Part shown: positions 1 through 5,322 of the stretch, in pieces | Position numbering within the stretch: position 1 is the stretch's first letter | Layout of the letters: each line of letters begins with the position of its first letter | NCBI GenBank assembly: GCA_030694835.1 | Contig: JAUYUF010000256.1 | Location: 1 to 5,679, forward strand | Length of the DNA stretch: 5,679 nucleotides | Source: Flavobacteriaceae bacterium | GTDB lineage: Bacteria > Bacteroidota > Bacteroidia > Flavobacteriales > Flavobacteriaceae | Reading direction: 5' to 3' | Made by a program: the position numbers and the translations under genes | The notes under the pieces: generated by a model | The model's input: only the letters and a program-made list of their open reading frames with translations | Told to the model about the DNA's origin: nothing | The model's database searches: none

Positions 1-757
1 GAAAACCATCATGCGCTTTATTAGAATATCCAAAAATTACAGAATTCTTAATCTCTCCTCCCACCTTACAATGTGGCCCAATTGTAGTTGGTCCATAAAT
101 CTTTGCTCCCATTTTCACAACAGAATCATCACCTAAAGCAAATGGACCGCGTATTAAACTTCCTTCCATTATTTCAGCATCTTGACCGATATAAATTGGT
201 CCGTCAGTTGCATTTAAAGTAGCGAATTCAATCTTTACTCCTTCTTCAATAAAAATATTTTCTGGATTTAGAATATTGTTGGTTTTACTTATTTTTTGTG
301 ATTTTCTTCCCTCTGTCAAATAATCAAAATCTAATTGAATTGCAATACCATTTAATTTAAAAATATCCCAAGTATTTTTTATTTGATGAAGTTCTTCTTT
401 AAAATCTATTCTTTCATATTGCTCAAAATCTATTTCTTCTTGTAAATCAGTTGTATAAAAAGCTATAATTTCATCTTGATGTAGAATTACCTGATTCTTT
501 TTGAGTTTTTTTACCAGCTCTACCAAAACATCTGTTGGAATAAAACTGGCATCAATCATGATATTTTCTTCCATTTCAACCATTGGATATTTATCTTCCA
601 AATAATCTTCAGTGAGCGTAGTTGTAGTATAACCTAAATAGTTTTCCCATTTTTCACGAATGGTTAAAATTCCAACTCGGATATCGGCCACTGGACGCGT
701 AAAAGTAAATGGCAATAAACTATTTCTTTGTGGACCATCAAATAAAATATAATTCAT
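1..757 (-). CDS. GlmU family protein (sugar-phosphate nucleotidyltransferase/acetyltransferase type), 3' end cut off
   Basis: The frame is open from an ATG at 757-755 to the window edge and encodes 252 residues. The N-terminus reads MNYILFDGPQRNSLLPFTFT and continues RPVADIRVGILTIREKW (to residue 37), the signature I know from the Bacteroidota GlmU family. From about residue 173 to the edge the protein shows left-handed beta-helix hexapeptide repeats, including GPIYIG (186-191), EGSLIRGPFALGD, GAKIYGPTTIG and NSVIFGYSNKAHDGF. Family members are typically near 390 residues, so roughly 140 C-terminal residues of the beta-helix lie outside the window. The canonical GlmU nucleotide loop LAAGxGTRM is not visible, so the substrate and even the nucleotidyltransferase activity are inferred. 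The expected role is a cytosolic step giving an activated amino sugar for peptidoglycan or lipopolysaccharide. The start is supported by the conserved N-terminus and a TAnnTTTG box 25 bp upstream. Family assignment is confident; exact substrate is not. Confidence 0.87.
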   Translation of the reverse strand, partial: MNYILFDGPQRNSLLPFTFTRPVADIRVGILTIREKWENYLGYTTTTLTEDYLEDKYPMVEMEENIMIDASFIPTDVLVELVKKLKKNQVILHQDEIIAFYTTDLQEEIDFEQYERIDFKEELHQIKNTWDIFKLNGIAIQLDFDYLTEGRKSQKISKTNNILNPENIFIEEGVKIEFATLNATDGPIYIGQDAEIMEGSLIRGPFALGDDSVVKMGAKIYGPTTIGPHCKVGGEIKNSVIFGYSNKAHDGF

Positions 758-768
758 AAACAACTATT
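758..768 (-). repeat. Third copy of the AATAGTTGTTT motif, directly before the GlmU family start
   Basis: The minus strand reads AATAGTTGTTT immediately followed by the ATG at 757. It matches 11 of 11 bases with the core of the two 13-mers upstream of nifJ, in the same orientation. Here it falls within the inferred short leader, after the -7 box at 782-789. Confidence 0.5.
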
Positions 769-781
769 GATTGATTCTATA

Positions 782-789
782 CAAATATA
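782..789 (-). promoter_or_regulatory. Promoter -7 element for the GlmU family gene
   Basis: On the minus strand this reads TATATTTG, an exact match to the Bacteroidota -7 consensus TAnnTTTG. It would start transcription near 775 and give a leader of about 18-20 nt before the ATG at 757. No clear -33 TTTG sits at the normal spacing; the nearest candidate is a TTTC about 15 nt upstream, so the promoter is inferred from one box only. The 8-bp tandem repeat at 802-820 covers the region where a -33 box would be expected. Confidence 0.5.
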
Positions 790-947
790 AAACATTCAAA
801 AATTGAAATATTGAAATATTAAAGAAAATAATTTGTGAACTGAAAGTTTGAAAGATTTAATTGAATAAACTTAAATACGAGAATACAATCTTAGTTCACT
901 TCGAAAAAGTAATGATATGGAAATCTAAAAAATAAAATTCTACAATT

Positions 948-1325
948 TTAATTAAGAATATTGATTCTTCTAAAATAAGTATCAATATTATCAGCAGCTT
1001 CAAAACAAGCTGTAATAGCTTCTAATTCCTCACATTTTAAAAATAAGGAATAGTCACTATGTCTGCAAATTACATCTTTTATTTCTATTTTTTGAAGATG
1101 AATGTCAATTGCTACACATTGTTCATATAAATTAGAAAGAGAACTGTCTATTGGTTCTGTTTCATGAAAAGCTAAAAATCCTTTAAAGTAATTTTCAATA
1201 GCAGTATGTGCATTTTGACATACTAGTTTTTTATCTACGCTATTACCATTTCTGAATAATTCTTCGTTAGCTTCCTGTAGTTTTTTGGTAGCAATTTTAA
1301 AGTAGTAGTTGGCTGATTGTTCCAT
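948..1325 (-). CDS. Small HEPN-domain protein, function unknown
   Basis: The gene encodes 125 residues and is complete, with ATG at 1325-1323 and TAA at 950-948. The pattern is that of a single HEPN four-helix bundle. Helix 1 (about 1-25) begins MEQSANYYFKIATKKLQEA. Helix 2 (about 33-54) contains CQNAHTAIENYFKGFLAFHE, matching the usual AaqqAaEkalKa helix. A third helix follows around SSLSNLYEQCVAI (61-73), and the last (about 97-118) follows RHSDYS at 88-93. Many HEPN proteins are ribonucleases or toxins using an R-x4-6-H motif; here the histidine (H89) directly follows the arginine (R88) and no other histidine falls at the right spacing, so RNase activity is doubtful. No nucleotidyltransferase (MNT) partner lies next to it. 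It begins 71 bp after the nifJ stop, beyond a strong terminator, and may depend on read-through or on a weak promoter (TAAAATTG at 1345-1352). The fold call is fairly firm; function is open. Confidence 0.85.
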   Translation of the reverse strand: MEQSANYYFKIATKKLQEANEELFRNGNSVDKKLVCQNAHTAIENYFKGFLAFHETEPIDSSLSNLYEQCVAIDIHLQKIEIKDVICRHSDYSLFLKCEELEAITACFEAADNIDTYFRRINILN

Positions 1326-1326
1326 A

Positions 1327-1346
1327 TGCGTCGGTTTTTAAACGCA
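1327..1346 (-). promoter_or_regulatory. Small hairpin abutting the HEPN start codon
   Basis: On the minus strand TGCGT (1346-1342) can pair with ACGCA (1331-1327) across a 10-nt loop. The stem ends one nucleotide before the ATG at 1325, so it overlaps the site where a ribosome would bind. The 5' arm can instead pair with part of the nifJ terminator stem (AACGC 1341-1345 with GCGTT 1358-1362). The stem has only five base pairs and regulation through it is inference. Confidence 0.3.
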
Positions 1347-1355
1347 ATTTTATAA

Positions 1356-1386
1356 AAGCGTTAGGTAAAATTTTTACCTAACGCTT
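1356..1386 (-). terminator. Intrinsic terminator downstream of nifJ
   Basis: Two perfect 15-nt arms (AAGCGTTAGGTAAAA at 1356-1370 and its complement at 1372-1386) are separated by a single base, in practice a loop within the A/T centre. The structure begins about 10 nt after the nifJ stop codon. On the minus strand it is followed by TTTTATAAAATT, a short T-tract suited to intrinsic termination. There is no comparable T-run on the plus side and no plus-strand gene, so it is assigned to nifJ. Confidence 0.85.
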
Positions 1387-1395
1387 ATTAATTAA

Positions 1396-4300
1396 TTATA
1401 ATGTTTGATATATTTCTAAACGTTCCCAAGTTAAATCAACAATTTCTTGAGCATTTTTTAATAATAAAGCTCCTTGTTCTTTATCTTCTTTAACAACACG
1501 CGTAAAACGAGCTTCTGTGTACATCATATCACTAATTGGTGTAGTAGGCGCTTTTGAATCTAGTTTAAATCGTTTTCCTTTTGGATTCATCGGATTAAAT
1601 CTAAATAATGGCCAGTAACCTGTTGATACCGCTAATTCTTGATGCGCTGCTCCATCTCCCATATCATAACCATGCTCAATACAATGCGAATAAGCGATGA
1701 TTAATGATGGTCCTGGATATGCAGCCGCTTCTTCAAATGCCTTAAGCGTTTGCAGATCTTTAGCTCCCATTGCTATTTGAGCAACATATACATTACCATA
1801 TGAAACCGCTTGTAATGCTAAACTTTTCTTAGGTGAAACTTTACCAGAGATTGCAAATTTAGCACTTGCTCCCATTGGAGTAGCTTTAGATGCTTGACCT
1901 CCAGTATTAGAGTAAACTTCAGTATCTAAAACTAATATATTAATATTCTCTCCAGAAGCTAATGCGTGATCTAATCCACCGTATCCAATATCATATGCCC
2001 ATCCGTCACCACCAACAATCCAAACTGATTTATTTCTTAAATTATTAGCATATTGAAGTAATTCTTTAGCACCTTTTGAATCTAAAGTTGCTAATTGTTT
2101 TTTCAATTTTTTAATTGAAACATCTTTGGCTGCTCTTAAAGTTTCATCACTTTCTGTATTTGAAAGAATTTCTTCAACAATTTCGCTTCCAACTTCATTT
2201 TCAATTTCTTTCAATAAGTTAACTGCTACTTCTTGTTTTTTAGAAAGCGCAAAACGCATTCCTAAACCAAACTCAGCATTATCTTCAAATAGCGAGTTTG
2301 CCCAAGCTGGTCCTCTACCATCTTTATTGGTGGTATAAGGAGTAGTTGGTAAGTTTCCTCCATAAATTGAAGAACAACCTGTTGCATTAGCAATTAACAT
2401 ACTATCTCCGTATAACTGAGTTAACAATTTTAAATAAGGTGTTTCACCACAACCAGAACAAGCACCAGAGAACTCAAATAATGGCTCTAAAAATTGAGAA
2501 CCTTTAACTGTTCCAACTGCTAATTTTGTTCTGTCATAATCTGGTAAATCAATAAAGTAATCCCAATTTTTATTTTCGTTAACCTCAACACTTCTTTTCT
2601 CTGTCATGTTGATAGCCTTGAAGTTTGCTACCTCTTTGCTTTCAGCGGGACAAACAGCCACACAAAGAATACAACCTGTACAATCTTCTGGTGAAACTTG
2701 TAAGATATATGATTCTGAAGCAGTATCAAATGGGCGACCTTTTGCGCCAACACTTTGTAAAGATTCTGGAGCAGAAACTAAAATATCATTAGTAACTACT
2801 TTTGAACGTATTGCTGCGTGAGGACAAATAGCAACACACTTATTACATTGTGTACATAAACTTGTATCATCCCAAGTTGGAATAAAATCTGCAATACCGC
2901 GTTTTTCATATTTTGCAGTTCCTGTCGGGAAAGTTCCGTCAGCTCTAAAAGCGCTTACCGGAAGTGTATCTCCTTTTCCTTCCAAAATTGTTCCTAAAAT
3001 ATCCGCAACAAATTCAGGTGCATCAGCTGTCATTACAGATTTGAAACTTCTATCATTTGTAACTTGTTTAGGATAATCAACTTTTTGAAGATTAGCTAAT
3101 GAATTATCAACCGCTTGGAAGTTCATCTGAACAACTTTTTCTCCTTTATGAGAATATGATTTTACAATCGCTTTTTTAATTTTTTCAATAGCTTCATCTT
3201 TTGGTAAAACGCCTGAAATTGCAAAGAAGCATGTTTGTAAAATGGTGTTAGTTCTCTTTCCAAGATTAGAATCTAGAGCAACTTTTGTAGCATCAACTAC
3301 ATAAAATTCAACTTCTTTATCAATAATTCCTTGTTGAAATTCTTTTGGTAAATAATCCCAAACTTCATCTTTAGAGAAGGGAGAATTTAACAAGAAAGTT
3401 CCTTTTTCTTTTAGATTGGTTATCAAATTAAATTTCTCAACAAAATTATATTGATGGCAAGCTATAAAATCAGCTCTTGAAATTAAATAAGATGAATATA
3501 TTTCTTTTGGACCAAAACGCAAATGCGAAATAGTCATCGCTCCTGCTTTTTTAGAGTCATAAACAAAATAACCTTGAACATGATTATCTGTTTCTTCACC
3601 AATAATTTTAATAGAGTTTTTGTTACCCCCAACGGTTCCATCAGATCCTAAACCATAGAACATACAATTAATTGATGATTTATCAGTTTTGAAACTTGGA
3701 TCAAACGAGATACTTTTATGAGTAACATCATCATTGATACCTACTGTAAAGTGATTCATTGGTTTTTCTTTACCTAACTCATCATATACAGCTTTTACCA
3801 TTGCAGGCGTAAATTCTTTTGAAGAAAGTCCATATCTACCAGCAACCACTTTTGGCATTGTTTCACCATTTTCTACTAAAGCAGTTACCACATCTAAATA
3901 CAATGGATCTCCAACACTTCCTGGTTCTTTGGTACGATCTAAAACAGCTACTTTTTTAACAGTTTTCGGTAATTTATTAATGAAATCTTGGATTGAGAAT
4001 GGACGGTATAAACGCACAAATAAAGCACCTACTTTTTCGCCATTTTCAACTAAAGCATCAATAGTTTCACGAACAGCACCTTGACCAGATCCCATAATTA
4101 CGATAACTTTTTCAGCTTCTGGATGTCCAATATAATAGTTTAAACTATATCTACGGCCGGTATGCTGATAGAACTCATCCATAACTTCTTGAACAATTCC
4201 TGGCACTTTTTCGTAATATGGGTTATTTGCTTCTCTAGCTTGGAAAAAAACATCAGGATTTTGAGCAGTTCCTCTAATTACAGGAGCATCTGGATCTAAT

Positions 4301-4926
4301 GAATTTTTTCTAAATTCTAAAATTTTATCCTCTGGCATCATTGCTTTAATGATATCATCTGGAATTGAATCAATTTTTGATATTTCATGTGATGTTCTAA
4401 ATCCGTCAAAAATATTCATAAACGGAACTCTAGAACGCAATGTAGAAACTTGAGAAATCAAAGCAAAGTCCATAGCTTCCTGAACAGATCCACCAAATAA
4501 CATGGCGTATCCAGTTTGTCTTGCTGCCATTACATCGGAATGATCTCCAAAGATAGAAAGTGCGTGAGTAGCTAAAGTTCTTGCAGAAATGTGTATAACA
4601 TGTGGCAATAATTCACCAGCCATTTTATACATATTAGGTATCATCAATAATAGTCCTTGAGAGGCCGTAAAGGTTGAAGTTAAAGCTCCTGCTTGCAATG
4701 AACCGTGAACAGCACCTGCTGCTCCACCTTCACTTTGCATTTCAACGATACGAGGAACATTTCCCCAAATATTTTTCTTTCCTTTGGAACTCAATAATTC
4801 AGCATATTCTCCCATGGGAGATGATGGTGTAATTGGATAAATTGCACATACCTCATTTGTTTTATGAGCTATTAAACCAACAGCTTCATTTGCATCACAA
4901 ATTAATTTTGGAAACGTTTTTTTCAT
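1396..4926 (-). CDS. nifJ: Pyruvate:ferredoxin (flavodoxin) oxidoreductase, single-chain
   Basis: This 1176-residue cytosolic enzyme oxidatively decarboxylates pyruvate with CoA to acetyl-CoA and CO2, passing electrons to ferredoxin or flavodoxin; the reverse reaction is possible. In order it shows the N-terminal domain with YPITPSSPMGE (30-40), the gamma-type domain (GLGSDGTVGGNKNS), the EKR segment (YEKRGIADFIPTW), and two 4Fe-4S motifs at C691/694/697/701 and C749/752/755/759. The C-terminal thiamine diphosphate domain has GDGWAYDIGYGG from 973 and DTEVYSNTGG (1001-1010). The third cluster's ligands C823, C826, C851 and C1082, and the metal ligands D974, T1002 and V1004, each sit 11 residues after their Desulfovibrio africanus counterparts, so the enzyme looks intact. 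It ends near residue 1165 of that enzyme and lacks the oxygen-protective C-terminal domain VII. The ATG at 4926-4924 is preferred over an in-frame GTG at 4953 because homologues begin close to MKKTFPKLICDANEA and the extra nine residues are low-complexity. A terminator follows directly. Confidence 0.97.
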   Translation of the reverse strand: MKKTFPKLICDANEAVGLIAHKTNEVCAIYPITPSSPMGEYAELLSSKGKKNIWGNVPRIVEMQSEGGAAGAVHGSLQAGALTSTFTASQGLLLMIPNMYKMAGELLPHVIHISARTLATHALSIFGDHSDVMAARQTGYAMLFGGSVQEAMDFALISQVSTLRSRVPFMNIFDGFRTSHEISKIDSIPDDIIKAMMPEDKILEFRKNSLDPDAPVIRGTAQNPDVFFQAREANNPYYEKVPGIVQEVMDEFYQHTGRRYSLNYYIGHPEAEKVIVIMGSGQGAVRETIDALVENGEKVGALFVRLYRPFSIQDFINKLPKTVKKVAVLDRTKEPGSVGDPLYLDVVTALVENGETMPKVVAGRYGLSSKEFTPAMVKAVYDELGKEKPMNHFTVGINDDVTHKSISFDPSFKTDKSSINCMFYGLGSDGTVGGNKNSIKIIGEETDNHVQGYFVYDSKKAGAMTISHLRFGPKEIYSSYLISRADFIACHQYNFVEKFNLITNLKEKGTFLLNSPFSKDEVWDYLPKEFQQGIIDKEVEFYVVDATKVALDSNLGKRTNTILQTCFFAISGVLPKDEAIEKIKKAIVKSYSHKGEKVVQMNFQAVDNSLANLQKVDYPKQVTNDRSFKSVMTADAPEFVADILGTILEGKGDTLPVSAFRADGTFPTGTAKYEKRGIADFIPTWDDTSLCTQCNKCVAICPHAAIRSKVVTNDILVSAPESLQSVGAKGRPFDTASESYILQVSPEDCTGCILCVAVCPAESKEVANFKAINMTEKRSVEVNENKNWDYFIDLPDYDRTKLAVGTVKGSQFLEPLFEFSGACSGCGETPYLKLLTQLYGDSMLIANATGCSSIYGGNLPTTPYTTNKDGRGPAWANSLFEDNAEFGLGMRFALSKKQEVAVNLLKEIENEVGSEIVEEILSNTESDETLRAAKDVSIKKLKKQLATLDSKGAKELLQYANNLRNKSVWIVGGDGWAYDIGYGGLDHALASGENINILVLDTEVYSNTGGQASKATPMGASAKFAISGKVSPKKSLALQAVSYGNVYVAQIAMGAKDLQTLKAFEEAAAYPGPSLIIAYSHCIEHGYDMGDGAAHQELAVSTGYWPLFRFNPMNPKGKRFKLDSKAPTTPISDMMYTEARFTRVVKEDKEQGALLLKNAQEIVDLTWERLEIYQTL

Positions 4927-4967
4927 GTGTAAAAATTTTTTTTTAATGGTCACAAGGAATTCGCATA

Positions 4968-4983
4968 GATATATTTCAGTTGA
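4968..4983 (+). repeat. Imperfect repeat GATATATTTCAGTTGA
   Basis: This sequence matches GATATATTTAGTTGA at 5234-5248 with one inserted base, in the same orientation 266 bp apart. It lies in the inferred nifJ leader. The AGTTG core is shared with the AATAGTTGTTT family but in the opposite orientation. Confidence 0.4.
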
Positions 4984-4992
4984 TATTGAAAT
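4973..4992 (-). other. Weak hairpin in the nifJ leader
   Basis: ATTTCA (4973-4978) and TGAAAT (4987-4992) form a 6-bp stem with an 8-nt loop inside the inferred leader, about 50 nt before the start codon. It has no T-run, and with AT-rich arms could arise by chance. It overlaps one copy of the GATATATTT(C)AGTTGA repeat. Confidence 0.2.
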
Positions 4993-5087
4993 TTTTGGAT
5001 GCTCATTTCATAATTTACATTTAATTTTCCTTACCTATTATTATTTATTTACAGGGAATTAATTAGAATAGGAATTTTTAAATTTTA

Positions 5088-5100
5088 AAAACAACTATTT
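5088..5100 (-). repeat. Direct repeat copy 1, AAATAGTTGTTTT (minus strand)
   Basis: The 13-mer is identical to the one at 5211-5223, and its inner 11 bases AATAGTTGTTT recur at 758-768. All three are in the same orientation relative to the downstream minus-strand genes. This copy lies just downstream of the inferred nifJ transcription start and overlaps a small hairpin, ACTATT-N3-AATAGT at 5094-5108. Its role is unknown. Confidence 0.6.
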
Positions 5101-5123
5101 TTAATAGTATTTCATATAATATG

Positions 5124-5131
5124 CAAAATTA
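5124..5131 (-). promoter_or_regulatory. Promoter -7 element for nifJ
   Basis: The minus strand reads TAATTTTG, an exact match to the Bacteroidota TAnnTTTG box, and is the best such match in the gap. The start point would be near 5118, giving a leader of about 190 nt. The -33 position is a T-rich tract without TTTG, which would fit a promoter needing an activator. The call rests on consensus matching in very AT-rich DNA, so it is tentative. Confidence 0.45.
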
Positions 5132-5153
5132 ATACAAAAAATTTAAAAAAATA

Positions 5154-5165
5154 TGACATAAGTCA
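5154..5165. promoter_or_regulatory. Crp/Fnr-type dyad upstream of nifJ
   Basis: A perfect dyad TGAC-ATAA-GTCA, read TTGAC-TTAT-GTCAT on the minus strand, resembles Crp/Fnr-family half-sites such as TTGAT-N4-ATCAA. Its centre (5159.5) is about 41-42 bp upstream of the inferred nifJ start, the classic class II activator position, next to a promoter lacking a -33 box. An oxygen- or redox-responsive activator would make sense for an oxygen-sensitive enzyme. The regulator is not in the window and the identity is inferred. Confidence 0.35.
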
Positions 5166-5210
5166 ACTATCAATAAATCTTTATTTTCAATTATTTTTTT
5201 AATAATAACT

Positions 5211-5223
5211 AAAACAACTATTT
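5211..5223 (-). repeat. Direct repeat copy 2, AAATAGTTGTTTT (minus strand)
   Basis: This is the exact second copy of the 13-mer at 5088-5100, 123 bp away and upstream of the inferred promoter and dyad. A related ATAGTTG heptamer at 5164-5170 lies between them, overlapping the edge of the dyad. The two 13-mers therefore bracket the nifJ promoter. Confidence 0.6.
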
Positions 5224-5233
5224 ATTAATAAAG

Positions 5234-5248
5234 GATATATTTAGTTGA
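5234..5248 (+). repeat. Imperfect repeat GATATATTTAGTTGA
   Basis: This is the partner of the copy at 4968-4983, differing by one missing base. Its TAGTTG (5242-5247) forms an inverted repeat with CAACTA at 5215-5220, and a third GATATATT lies at 5255-5262, 21 bp further on. All are in the gap between carB and nifJ. Confidence 0.4.
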
Positions 5249-5322
5249 AAAAATGATATATTCTCTATTATTTAACGAAATTATTTAGCACCAATTTTGA
5301 TCATTAAAAAATCAACTAACTA

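Larger units (their letters stand above)
758..947. other. Intergenic region between the HEPN gene and the GlmU family gene
   Basis: This 190-bp AT-rich gap contains no credible open reading frame. It holds the -7 box of the GlmU family gene, two and a half tandem copies of ATTGAAAT (802-820) and one copy of the AATAGTTGTTT motif directly before the GlmU start codon (758-768). It also holds a nested inverted repeat: GTGAACT at 835-841 with AGTTCAC at 893-899, enclosing AAGTTT at 844-849 with AAACTT at 867-872. No GC-rich hairpin with a T-run follows the HEPN stop codon, so no terminator can be called for that gene. Confidence 0.6.
4927..5322. other. Long AT-rich intergenic region between carB and nifJ
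   Basis: This 396-bp gap is extremely AT-rich and stop-dense in all frames, with no credible gene. It contains an inferred nifJ promoter (-7 box at 5124-5131), a TGAC-N4-GTCA dyad (5154-5165), and two exact copies of a 13-mer (5088-5100 and 5211-5223). It also contains two near-copies of GATATATTT(C)AGTTGA (4968-4983 and 5234-5248) and several further CAACTA hexamers. If transcription starts near 5118, nifJ has a leader of about 190 nt, in which two weak hairpins can form (5094-5108 and 4973-4992). A run of nine A on the minus strand lies at 4936-4944, shortly before the start codon. No terminator for carB could be recognised. Confidence 0.65.

Noticed and set aside
802..820. Tandem 8-bp repeat ATTGAAAT, about 2.4 copies
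   Set aside because: It is short, AT-rich and easily explained by slippage; no binding-site or repeat-family identity is supported.
2126..2338. Plus-strand open frame of 70 codons
   Set aside because: It lies wholly antisense within the thiamine domain of nifJ, has no recognisable domain, and the minus-strand protein is clearly the real one.
2606..2821. Plus-strand open frame of 71 codons
   Set aside because: It is antisense to the ferredoxin domain of nifJ and has no family features of its own.
4936..4944. A9 run on the minus strand just before the nifJ start, as a slippage or phase-variation site
   Set aside because: With the ATG at 4926 the run is outside the coding region, and A-rich sequence before start codons is normal in Bacteroidota.
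4927..4953. Upstream in-frame GTG start for nifJ at 4953
   Set aside because: It would add nine low-complexity residues coded across an A9 run; homologues start close to the ATG at 4926.
5297..5315. Possible terminator after carB (TTGAT/ATCAA hairpin)
   Set aside because: The stem is only five AT-rich base pairs with a 9-nt loop, and no T-run follows on the minus strand.
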